NCBI GenBank assembly: GCA_903834515.1
Contig: CAILJM010000024.1
Span: 1 to 41,904, forward strand
Direction of reading: 5' to 3'
Length of the DNA: 41,904 nucleotides
Source: an uncultured Actinomycetes bacterium
GTDB taxonomy: Bacteria > Actinomycetota > Actinomycetes > Nanopelagicales > Nanopelagicaceae
Shown: positions 27,206 through 35,285 of the stretch, one piece after another
Layout of the letters: each line of letters opens with the position of its first letter
How positions within the stretch are numbered: the first letter of the stretch is position 1
Translations under genes and position numbers: made by a program
The notes under the pieces: generated by a model
What the model saw: only the letters and a program-made list of their open reading frames with translations
Databases searched by the model: none
What the model was told of the DNA's origin: nothing

Positions 27206-28077
27206 GCACTCGTAAAGGCGGATTAGGTAGAGGCCTAGATTCACTTATTCCATCAACACCACTTCCTAAGATTGAAAATAATTCTGGAGTCGTTGTTGCA
27301 GATAGTGCAGAAGTAGATATCAACGCGATAGCACCAAACCCAAAACAACCACGCACAGTCTTTGATGAAGATGCACTCAATGAACTTGCTGCTTCCATAA
27401 AAGAAGTGGGAGTAATGCAACCACCAGTAGTACGAGCAATTGGTGGTGGAAGATTTGAACTCATTATGGGAGAGCGCCGACTTCGCGCCTCTAAACTTGC
27501 AGGATTAAAAACAATTCCTGTCATCATTAGAAACACAGCTGATAATGAATTACTTCGTGAGGCACTTGTTGAAAATATTCAACGATCACAACTTAATCCT
27601 CTTGAAGAAGGCGCTGCTTACCAAAACCTTCTCAATGATTTTGGATATACCCATGATCAACTAGCAACTAAAGTTGGTAAATCTCGCTCTGCAGTAACAA
27701 ATACACTCCGCCTACTGAATCTGCCTGCATCTGTACAGAGGCGAATCGCCGCAGGAGTTCTTACTGCTGGTCATGCACGTGCGCTCCTCTCACTCACAGA
27801 TGAGAATGAGATCGAAAAACTTGCGAACAAGATCGTTGCTGAAGGTCTGAGTGTGCGCGCAGTAGAAGAACTTGTAGCACTTGGTGTGAAAAGTGAGAAA
27901 CCTCGTAAAACCACTCAATCATCAACTCCATCCCCACACCTCAAAGAGGCGAGTGATGCGCTCGGTGATTATCTCGACACTCGAGTGACTGTCGAATTAG
28001 GAAGAGAGAAGGGCAAAATCACTATTGAATTTGCTGATCTTGAGGATCTTGCTCGAATCAAAGAAGCGATTATTTAA
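27202..28077 (+). CDS. parB: Centromere-binding CTPase ParB
   Basis: ParB binds parS, spreads as a CTP-dependent clamp and loads SMC. The 291 residues start MSTRKGGLGRGLDSLIP, the ParA-interacting N-terminal motif. The CTP-binding GERRLRA is at residues 90-96, and the helix-turn-helix around TKVGKSRSAVTNTLRLL reads parS. The C-terminal dimerisation segment ends TIEFADLEDLARIKEAI. It overlaps the convergent aminotransferase gene by 8 bp. Confidence 0.96.
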   Translation: MSTRKGGLGRGLDSLIPSTPLPKIENNSGVVVADSAEVDINAIAPNPKQPRTVFDEDALNELAASIKEVGVMQPPVVRAIGGGRFELIMGERRLRASKLAGLKTIPVIIRNTADNELLREALVENIQRSQLNPLEEGAAYQNLLNDFGYTHDQLATKVGKSRSAVTNTLRLLNLPASVQRRIAAGVLTAGHARALLSLTDENEIEKLANKIVAEGLSVRAVEELVALGVKSEKPRKTTQSSTPSPHLKEASDALGDYLDTRVTVELGREKGKITIEFADLEDLARIKEAII

Positions 28078-29338
28078 GAGCTTTATTCTTCTTATCTAAA
28101 GACTCAATCTCTGATTTAATAACGGCGCCGAGTGCCTTAACACCATCACGAATACGCTCTGGAGTTGGGTAGCAATAAGAAAGTCTCATTGAGCGCGAAC
28201 CAAAACCATCGGCATAAAAAGCGGTACCAGGAACATAAGCAACCTTGGCAGCAATAGCCTTTGGCATCATCGCTTTGGTATCAATACCTTCAGGAAGTGT
28301 GACCCAAAAATAGAAGCCACCTTCAGGATGGGTCCATGTCGCGCCTTCAGGGAAGTACTTCTCTAAACTTTCAAGCATTGCATCGCGACGGACTTTATAT
28401 AACTTACAGAACTCTGCAATCTGCTCACGCCAAGGTTGATCAGCGAGGTAGCCACTGATTGCCAACTGAGCAAAATTTGATGGGCAAAGGATTGATGACT
28501 CGGCGGCGATCACTAATTTTTCTTTAAGCGCTTGTGGAACGAGAGCCCAACCAACGCGGAATCCCGGTGCAATCGTCTTAGAGAATGAACCAAGATAGAT
28601 AACATTCTCAGAATCTTCAGCGCGCATTGCATCTGGAGATGGGCCATTAAAACCTAGAAGACCATAAGGATTATCTTCAACTACAAAGATCTTCTCTTCG
28701 CGGCAGATATCTAAAATCTCAGTACGACGTTCTGCAGGGAGGGTGACACCACCTGGATTTTGATAATTTGGAATTAAATATAAGAACTTAATGTTCTTAC
28801 CGAGCGCCTTTGTGGCCGAGATTGCCTCTCGCAGGCGTACTGGAATCATGCCGTCGTGATCCATCTCAACATGGACGACATCAGCTTCGTATTGCTGGAA
28901 TGTCCCAAGAGCCCCAACATATGAGGGAGCTTCAACTAAAACCACGTCGTGCGGATCAATAAAGATACGAGAGATGAGATCAAGTGCTTGTTGTGAGCCA
29001 GTTGTCACGATTACATCATCAGGATGTGCACGGATACCTTCAAGTGCCATGATGTCGCAGATCTGTTCGCGTAATTTTGGATGGCCTTGCCCGCTTCCAT
29101 ATTGAAGCGCCTCTTGGCCGTTCTCACGGACGAGCTTCTGCACAACATCAGAGAACATCTCCATAGGTAGCGCTGAGAGATTTGGCATCCCACCGGCGAG
29201 TGAAACAATCTCAGGGCGAGAGGCAACAGCGAAGAGGGCGCGAATTTCTGAAGGGCGCATCAAAGATGCTCGCTCAGCAAACCGAAGCTCTAGGTGCTCA
29301 GTCTGCCCAGTATGGACTCGCGTAATCTCTTGGCTCAT
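28070..29338 (-). CDS. PLP-dependent class I/II aminotransferase
   Basis: The 422-residue fold-type I enzyme has the PLP lysine in GSFSKTIAPGFRVGW (Lys254), the N-P-x-G motif NYQNPGG near residue 191 and the substrate-binding Arg near SMRLSYC. It resembles the LysN/2-aminoadipate and MocR-catalytic group of aminotransferases. It has no DNA-binding domain. The amino-acid substrate cannot be fixed by sequence alone. The gene is 9 bp downstream of cwlM on the same strand. Confidence 0.9.
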   Translation of the reverse strand: MSQEITRVHTGQTEHLELRFAERASLMRPSEIRALFAVASRPEIVSLAGGMPNLSALPMEMFSDVVQKLVRENGQEALQYGSGQGHPKLREQICDIMALEGIRAHPDDVIVTTGSQQALDLISRIFIDPHDVVLVEAPSYVGALGTFQQYEADVVHVEMDHDGMIPVRLREAISATKALGKNIKFLYLIPNYQNPGGVTLPAERRTEILDICREEKIFVVEDNPYGLLGFNGPSPDAMRAEDSENVIYLGSFSKTIAPGFRVGWALVPQALKEKLVIAAESSILCPSNFAQLAISGYLADQPWREQIAEFCKLYKVRRDAMLESLEKYFPEGATWTHPEGGFYFWVTLPEGIDTKAMMPKAIAAKVAYVPGTAFYADGFGSRSMRLSYCYPTPERIRDGVKALGAVIKSEIESLDKKNKALK

Positions 29339-29347
29339 GAGCCAATC

Positions 29348-30451
29348 TTACTTCCTGATGCCAGCTCGGCGGAGATCACTTATTTTCAAGGTCCCAGTCT
29401 TCGCATCATTTTCAGCAGAGAGGTAGAGGCGTTGGATTGCAATCATCAGCGATTCAACCAGGGTCTCGCGAAATTCTGGATCACCCAAACGTTTCATATC
29501 ACCAGGGTGGGTCGAATACCCCAACCCAATCTGAACAGTGGGAGCTTTAGTCCGGCGAAGTAAATCCCACGTTTTGGCATGAGTACGACAATTTAAGAGA
29601 TCGGTTCGGGCGGTGATCTCTCGCTGCACGAGATTGGCAAATCTCTCACCTACGACAGAGTGGACTCCATGGGCATCCGCCCCGTAGTAATAAGTCGCGA
29701 CGCCATGGGCTCGGTCATTTTTATATCGATCAATGGTAAGTGAAATGACTAGATCCGCGGCACAACCATTCGCCTTATCAATTCGCTCTTGATCGGTCGG
29801 CTCTGCGCTTTGGTTACGAGTCATAAAAACGCTTACACCGAGGGCAATAAGTCGCCCTTCTAAGCGTTGAGCAATATCGAAAGTGATCATTGGATCTGAT
29901 GTTTCAGAACTTGGATCCAAAACAATTACTTTTCCCGCGAGCGCTGGTCCTTTACCCTCACGTGCAATTTGTTCACGAAGTTGAGCTGGCGCACCACCAG
30001 AGACAACTTTCATGAGGCGCAACATCGCCATCACTGTCGATGCACCACATCGGCCATCAACTGTAATGCCAGCCGATTTTTGGAACTCTTCAACAGCTTT
30101 ATGAGTCAATATGCCAAAGATGCCATCAACACGGCCACAGTTAAATCCAAGTTCTATCAAACGAGATTGCAACTGTGCGACATCATCACCACGCATGAAA
30201 CGCTGTGGAGTGAGAAGGAGTGTGCGATCACCGAGTTTCCAGTGAGCTTCCTCAAGAACAATTGAGGTTTGTTCATCAACAATTCCCGTGACAGTGAGAC
30301 CGCGATTTTGTTGAAATGCTTTTACAGCTGACTCAACTTCACCATCAAAGGTTGATGAGGGTGAAGTGAGTAAGCCAAGTCGTTGAAGAGTATTGCTGAG
30401 TAACAGGACTAAATCACCCGAGGCTCCTAAGCGAAGCTGCTCACTCTGCAC
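29348..30451 (-). CDS. cwlM: CwlM-like amidase-fold protein, catalytic residues missing
   Basis: The 367-residue protein has two peptidoglycan-binding repeats (about residues 1-75 and 80-145) and an amidase_3 fold (residues 172-345). It has no signal peptide, so it should stay in the cytoplasm. The zinc and catalytic positions are altered: DPGHGG is replaced by DPSSET (179-184), the SIHAN histidine is Thr239, and the catalytic Glu position is Gly309. Mycobacterial CwlM occupies the same place after trxC; it is cytoplasmic and activates MurA when phosphorylated. A regulatory, non-enzymatic role is therefore likely. The C-terminal KTGTLK could be a phospho-site. Confidence 0.88.
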   Translation of the reverse strand: MQSEQLRLGASGDLVLLLSNTLQRLGLLTSPSSTFDGEVESAVKAFQQNRGLTVTGIVDEQTSIVLEEAHWKLGDRTLLLTPQRFMRGDDVAQLQSRLIELGFNCGRVDGIFGILTHKAVEEFQKSAGITVDGRCGASTVMAMLRLMKVVSGGAPAQLREQIAREGKGPALAGKVIVLDPSSETSDPMITFDIAQRLEGRLIALGVSVFMTRNQSAEPTDQERIDKANGCAADLVISLTIDRYKNDRAHGVATYYYGADAHGVHSVVGERFANLVQREITARTDLLNCRTHAKTWDLLRRTKAPTVQIGLGYSTHPGDMKRLGDPEFRETLVESLMIAIQRLYLSAENDAKTGTLKISDLRRAGIRK

Positions 30452-30496
30452 GGAGTATCTCTTCTCGCGATAACACTTTATGAAATAAAGAAAATA

Positions 30497-30820
30497 TTAT
30501 TGAATGAATGATTCTAGATCTTTGAGAAGTGCAGGCTTTGGCTTAGCGCCAACAATGCTCTTTACAACTTCACCATTGACAAAAACATTCATTGTTGGAA
30601 TTGAGACAATGCCATACTTCATGGCGATTGCTGCTTCTTCATCTGTATTGAGCTTAACAATCTTGATCTTTGAGCCATATTCATTTGAAATTTCTTCAAG
30701 GATTGGGCCAACAGCGCGGCAAGGACCACACCACTCTGCCCAGAAATCTACAAGTACTGGTGTTGTGCTCTTGAGGACTTCTGCCTCAAAGGTTGCTGTT
30801 GTTACAGGTGTTGTTGCCAT
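30497..30820 (-). CDS. trxA: Thioredoxin
   Basis: This small dithiol oxidoreductase of 107 residues has the active site WCGPC (Cys31, Cys34), the cis-proline segment VSIPTMNVF and the usual fold. It receives electrons from the thioredoxin reductase encoded upstream (72-bp spacer). The pair matches Rv3913-Rv3914 order before cwlM in M. tuberculosis. No export signal is present. Confidence 0.97.
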   Translation of the reverse strand: MATTPVTTATFEAEVLKSTTPVLVDFWAEWCGPCRAVGPILEEISNEYGSKIKIVKLNTDEEAAIAMKYGIVSIPTMNVFVNGEVVKSIVGAKPKPALLKDLESFIQ

Positions 30821-30892
30821 GAATCTCTCTCTTTTCCTCTGTGTAGTGGTGTGATCTTAATAGGGTGTTAGTGCAGCTGCCTCTTATTGGGA

Positions 30893-31819
30893 TTAATGTG
30901 AGAGAAAACGCTCGGCATCGAGGGCTGCCTGACACCCCGAACCTGCGGCGGTAATGGCCTGGCGGTAGGTGTGATCTACTAAATCACCACAGGCAAAGAC
31001 ACCAGTTACATTGGTTCGCGTGGAGCGTCCTTCGACCTTCACATAACCCTCGCCATCGAGTTCCACCTTGCCTTTGACGAGCTCTGAACGTGGATCATGT
31101 CCGATTGCTACAAAGAGGCCGGTGAATGCTCGCTCAGATTCAGTGCCATCAACGGTGTTGCGCAGTTTTAACCCAAAAACTTTCTGGTCACCAAGAACAT
31201 CAGTGACTTCGGTATTCCACAAGAATTCGATCTTTGGGTTCGCTTGTGCTCGCTCCGCCATAATCTTTGAGGCTCGTAATGAATCGCGACGATGAATCAA
31301 TACAACTTTCGAAGCAAATTTTGTGAGGAAGTTAGCCTCCTCCATCGCTGAATCTCCACCACCGACAACTGCAATCTCTTGTTCACGGAAGAAGAAACCG
31401 TCGCAAGTTGCACACCACGAGACACCGCGACCAGAGAGACGCTTCTCATTCTCTAAGCCAATCTCTTTGTAAGCAGAACCCATGGCAAGAATGACAGCTT
31501 TTGCTTCGATCGTATTTCCCGAACCATCCTTTAATACTTTGATATCTCCACTGAGATCCATTTCAACAATGTCATCAGTGACCAACTCGGCGCCAAAGCG
31601 CTTCGCTTGTTTGCGCATGTTGTCCATCAAGTCGGGACCCATAACTCCATCTGTGAATCCAGGGAAGTTCTCAACCTCGGTGGTATTCATAAGGGCACCA
31701 CCGGCTGTAACTGAACCTTCATAAATAAGAGGTTTGAGTTCTGCACGTGCCGCATAGATCGCCGCTGTATAGCCAGCTGGACCAGATCCAACAATGACGA
31801 GATTTCTAATATCGCTCAT
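30893..31819 (-). CDS. trxB: Thioredoxin reductase
   Basis: This FAD- and NADPH-dependent enzyme reduces thioredoxin. The 308 residues have the FAD-binding GSGPAGYTAAIYAAR (residues 11-25), the redox motif CATC (Cys136, Cys139), the NADPH-binding GGGDSAMEEA and the C-terminal GVFACGDLVDHTYRQAITAAGSGC. It begins 18 bp after murJ. The sigM and anti-sigma genes found between these two in M. tuberculosis are absent here. Confidence 0.97.
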   Translation of the reverse strand: MSDIRNLVIVGSGPAGYTAAIYAARAELKPLIYEGSVTAGGALMNTTEVENFPGFTDGVMGPDLMDNMRKQAKRFGAELVTDDIVEMDLSGDIKVLKDGSGNTIEAKAVILAMGSAYKEIGLENEKRLSGRGVSWCATCDGFFFREQEIAVVGGGDSAMEEANFLTKFASKVVLIHRRDSLRASKIMAERAQANPKIEFLWNTEVTDVLGDQKVFGLKLRNTVDGTESERAFTGLFVAIGHDPRSELVKGKVELDGEGYVKVEGRSTRTNVTGVFACGDLVDHTYRQAITAAGSGCQAALDAERFLSH

Positions 31820-31837
31820 GCCGCCAGCCTATCTCCT

Positions 31838-33451
31838 TTAAATTTTCCGCCCCAGAAGGACTCGGAAGGTACTTCCAACTTCTGTGATTCTAAATAATCG
31901 CGCTGCTCCAAAGTACCCAACAGCGCTGATTGCTAGAACAACCATCAAGCGAATCGTATTCCCACCAGGAATCTGCGCCTCAAGAAAACGCAGCGGTATG
32001 GCGATGATCAAAAAGATGCCAGCCAAGCGGGCATAAAGACCGACAATTTCACGAGTTTTGATGAATATTCGATAGCGGTGCAAGAGGCGAATAGTGCTGT
32101 ATGCCCCAATGTAATAAGAGATTGTGAGTGCCACCGCCAAACCAACTGTGACCCATTTTGCTGGGAGCGCCAATGCCGCCACAAAGGCAAGTCCGCTCGC
32201 GGCAAGATTCATTACAAAGTTTGATAGCACCTGCAGCTTCACATTCTCAAAGGCATTCAACCCACGCAGGAGAATCAAATTAACACTCAATGGAAGTAAA
32301 CCTAATGAGAAGCCAGCAAGGACATCTCCGAGATATTGACCATCTGCGGCCGAGATACCGAAGAAGAGCGTTTCTGTGATCAGTGGACCAAAGAGCAAAA
32401 GTCCAATCGCAGCTGGTACGGTAATTATTCCAACGAGGCGAATTGTTCGAACGAGTGAGTCATGAATATCAGATATACGTTTCTCGTGTGCATAGAGCGA
32501 GAGTTGTGGCAAAAGCGCGGTGACGATGGAAATTGTGACGATCGAATGAGGAAGCATCATGATAAAAGTGGCATTGCTGTAAGGGGTATATCCAACACCT
32601 GTAGTGATTCCCTCTTTGAGGGCACGCACGGCTGCATGAGTTGAGAGATTAACGGTGACTAAATAGCTGATCTGGCTTATCGCTGCAAAGATCAAAGTCC
32701 AACTTGCCAGACGCATAGATTTATTGATCTCAGGATCACGCCAATCAAAACGTGGCGAAATCTTAATATTTGCTCGCGTAATCACTGGAATTAATACCGC
32801 GGCCTGCAGCACATATCCAGAAGTAGTAATTATCCCAATCCACATTGCATCTGAATGAGAAATTGTTGCGACCGTCCAATGCGGATGCTTATGTAAGAAG
32901 TAACCAATACCAGAAATACCAATAATATTATTGAGAATCGGCGCCCACATCATGGGACCAAACTTCTCTTTCGCATTTGCAATCTGCCCGAGAAGTGCAA
33001 AGAGACCCATGAAGAATATTTGTGGAAGGCACCATCTCATCATCAAAACAGTGAGGTTAAATTCTGGACGGCCTACATAACTCGTTGCGAAAATTCTTAC
33101 AAGAAGCGGTGCGGCAATAACCGCAACAACTGTAAGAGCCCCTAAAAGAACAACAGTCGCGGTTACTAATCGCGAGATAAAAGCAGAGCCACCATCAGGT
33201 TCACGTATTGCTCTCACTAATTGCGGCACAAAGACCGCAGTGAGTGCTCCTCCAATAATGAGGTTATACAAAATATTTGGCATCGTGTTTGCCACATTGA
33301 AGGTATCTCCCAAAAGCGCGGTGCCTAGTAGCGCAACAGTCAGCAAACCCCGAATCAATCCTGTTATCCGAGAGAAGACCGTACCGATCGCCATGACTGT
33401 TGATGAGCGCAACAAGGCAACATCATGATGGCTTTTTAGAGAATCACTCAT
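31838..33451 (-). CDS. murJ: Lipid II flippase MurJ
   Basis: MurJ flips the peptidoglycan precursor lipid II across the membrane. From the ATG at 33449-33451 the protein has 537 residues and about 14 membrane segments, with the MviN-family start SSTVMAIGTVFSRITGLIRG. The upstream alternative start (33502) would add a soluble stretch inside the preceding gene and is rejected. The mycobacterial C-terminal pseudokinase extension is missing; the protein stops shortly after the last helix. Its start overlaps the preceding stop by 8 bp. Confidence 0.93.
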   Translation of the reverse strand: MSDSLKSHHDVALLRSSTVMAIGTVFSRITGLIRGLLTVALLGTALLGDTFNVANTMPNILYNLIIGGALTAVFVPQLVRAIREPDGGSAFISRLVTATVVLLGALTVVAVIAAPLLVRIFATSYVGRPEFNLTVLMMRWCLPQIFFMGLFALLGQIANAKEKFGPMMWAPILNNIIGISGIGYFLHKHPHWTVATISHSDAMWIGIITTSGYVLQAAVLIPVITRANIKISPRFDWRDPEINKSMRLASWTLIFAAISQISYLVTVNLSTHAAVRALKEGITTGVGYTPYSNATFIMMLPHSIVTISIVTALLPQLSLYAHEKRISDIHDSLVRTIRLVGIITVPAAIGLLLFGPLITETLFFGISAADGQYLGDVLAGFSLGLLPLSVNLILLRGLNAFENVKLQVLSNFVMNLAASGLAFVAALALPAKWVTVGLAVALTISYYIGAYSTIRLLHRYRIFIKTREIVGLYARLAGIFLIIAIPLRFLEAQIPGGNTIRLMVVLAISAVGYFGAARLFRITEVGSTFRVLLGRKI

Positions 33452-34565
33452 GTGATCGCCGCCTTCTAATTCGACGCAACGACTGGAGCAGCGCTGCAAC
33501 AAAGAGCGTGACAGCAGCAGCCGTAGTGATCCATGTAGCGATTGGACTAATTACTTTTAGCGAGAGTGAGTAGATCTGAGAATCCCCTATTTGCCCACCC
33601 TTGGGATTAATGATTGAAATATTTAATCCACTTGAACCAGAGGTAAGCACCTTTACAGGAACCAAGACTTGCACTTTAGATTTGCCAGCAACTTCAACGC
33701 CATCGATATTGCCGACGAGAACCTTCTCATTGAGAGAATTAATCGCGAGCTTTACCTTAGCCACATTTGGGAAATCATTAATAATTGTGATGGGGAGCTT
33801 TTGACTTGCCGAAGTAATAGTAAAACGACCAGGAGCAAGACGAATGCTATTTCGAAGCTTGAGAATCTCGCCATCAAAATCTTCTAGCAAGGTGGATCGA
33901 GTCGTAGAACTCATCTGGGGATTAAATAACCTTGTGAGAGAGAGTCGGAAGTTGTCTAGTACCAACGGATCCATATAGACCGCGCTATTTTCAATGGTTT
34001 TATAATCATCTTTGAGAATTATGACTGTGCTTTGTGGGAGTGAGAAGTAATTGACGTTGACATAGTTCGTCGGAGCACCAACATTCGTTTTCAGAAGCAG
34101 TGCCAAACGTTTCTCAGAGGCGGCAAGAATGTAATTGCGTTCATGGGGTGTTAATCGCCCCACCCAGTATCGTGATGGATTTCCATAGACCATTGCATCA
34201 ATTCGACCAACTGCAGCCAAAGTGCTCAACCGCAAGAGAAATTCTTTTGCCACATCTTGACCTGCACCTTCGGTGCCATCTATCAATTTATAACCATCTG
34301 ACATATCGATAACTTCTTCTACCAGAGCTGGGTCGACCGCCCATTGAATATTCGATGATTTCTTTCCATAAAGGAGGGATCCAATAGATCCATCCGTCGA
34401 AAGATCAAAAGCAAGTTGGTCATCAATAAAGAGCCCCTTGAATACCCTATGCGAGGGCGCAGTGATAAAAATCAAAGATTTCGAAGCAGCGGCAGCGCTA
34501 TCGATTAATGTGGCAGGAAGAACTAATCCACTTATCACTAGTGCAACCCCAAGAAGTCTCTTCAC
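33444..34565 (-). CDS. Secreted, membrane-anchored DUF6049-like protein
   Basis: The 373-residue protein has a Sec signal peptide (MKRLLGVALVISGLVLPATL, cleavage near AAA) and a single C-terminal membrane helix followed by RRIRRRRS, so most of it faces outside. It resembles the DUF6049 proteins (Rv3909) encoded between mutT4 and murJ, but it is about half their usual length. An immunoglobulin-like region near residues 250-335 is possible. Function is unknown; the constant link to murJ hints at envelope assembly. The GTG start (34563-34565) overlaps the NUDIX stop. Confidence 0.75.
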   Translation of the reverse strand: MKRLLGVALVISGLVLPATLIDSAAAASKSLIFITAPSHRVFKGLFIDDQLAFDLSTDGSIGSLLYGKKSSNIQWAVDPALVEEVIDMSDGYKLIDGTEGAGQDVAKEFLLRLSTLAAVGRIDAMVYGNPSRYWVGRLTPHERNYILAASEKRLALLLKTNVGAPTNYVNVNYFSLPQSTVIILKDDYKTIENSAVYMDPLVLDNFRLSLTRLFNPQMSSTTRSTLLEDFDGEILKLRNSIRLAPGRFTITSASQKLPITIINDFPNVAKVKLAINSLNEKVLVGNIDGVEVAGKSKVQVLVPVKVLTSGSSGLNISIINPKGGQIGDSQIYSLSLKVISPIATWITTAAAVTLFVAALLQSLRRIRRRRSHE

Positions 34566-35284
34566 TGCTGTAACTCTCCTGATTTTGCAATGAGCTTCTT
34601 CTCATCTGGATAGGCGAGCATGGAGACGATCTCTTCCAGCGGGAACCAACCCACCTCATCGACTTCTTCAATCTGAGCCTGGAGCACTCCACCTATTTCT
34701 TTAAAGAGATAATGGTGAACAGTTTTGTGGATGCGCTTACCGCCAGCCATAAACCAGAAATCGATAACACCTAAGGCACGAGAGATTTCTGAGTGAATTC
34801 CAGTTTCTTCAGCTACCTCTCTTATTGCGGCCATCTCTGGTGTTTCACCAGCTTCAATATGGCCTTTGGGTAGTGACCAAAGCAACCGCTCTTTTGTCGG
34901 ATCCTTTAAGTCACGGCGTCCAATAAGAAGCCCTTTGGTGCCAGTTCCATCAATGACAAGCCCACCGGCGCTCACTTCATCTACGCGTTTCGCATATGGT
35001 TTTGAGGATGGTTTCGAGGATGGTTTCGAGGATGGTTTTCCACTCCTCTTCCCAACTCGGGGTTTGCCAGCGCCCTCAGGTTTAGGAGTGTGAGTTGCGG
35101 GTGTAGTTGTTGTCGACTCGCTTGCGGACGTCGAAGAGGAAATCGATGCGGTTGTAGCGGGTTTTGCAGAAGAGGGACGTCTGCGTCGACGCCTCTTTCG
35201 CTTCGCTTCGCCACCCGCACCAGGTGCAGAGGTCATACGAGCAGGGTACTCCTCATTCTTCCCAGAACCTCTAGCCTTACCCAT
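34562..35284 (-). CDS. NUDIX hydrolase (MutT4-like) with basic repeat N-terminus
   Basis: From the ATG at 35282-35284 this protein has 240 residues. The first 100 are disordered, with an arginine-rich block (KRKRRRRRRP) and Ser-Lys-Pro-Ser repeats. The NUDIX domain follows, with a full box GHIEAGETPEMAAIREVAEE and TGI. The position matches mutT4 (Rv3908) next to the CCA-adding enzyme. The substrate may be an oxidised nucleotide or a dinucleoside polyphosphate; this cannot be settled here. Its start is within a few bases of the divergent gene. Confidence 0.88.
   Translation of the reverse strand: MGKARGSGKNEEYPARMTSAPGAGGEAKRKRRRRRRPSSAKPATTASISSSTSASESTTTTPATHTPKPEGAGKPRVGKRSGKPSSKPSSKPSSKPYAKRVDEVSAGGLVIDGTGTKGLLIGRRDLKDPTKERLLWSLPKGHIEAGETPEMAAIREVAEETGIHSEISRALGVIDFWFMAGGKRIHKTVHHYLFKEIGGVLQAQIEEVDEVGWFPLEEIVSMLAYPDEKKLIAKSGELQQ
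34997..35040 (-). repeat. 12-bp coding minisatellite in the NUDIX gene
   Basis: The unit GATGGTTTCGAG (plus-strand reading) occurs in about 3.5 near-identical copies. On the coding strand it encodes Ser-Ser-Lys-Pro repeats in the disordered N-terminal region. Confidence 0.88.
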
Positions 35285-35285
35285 T

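Noticed and set aside
30476-30490. CTTTAT-GAA-ATAAAG hairpin after trxA as a terminator
   Set aside because: The stem is almost all A-T, with no GC core or clear U-run. It is too weak to call, and cwlM follows closely on the same strand.
33452-33502. Upstream start for murJ
   Set aside because: It would lie inside the DUF6049-like gene and add a cysteine-rich soluble stretch not found in MurJ. The ATG at 33451 gives the usual short N-terminus and a coupled overlap.
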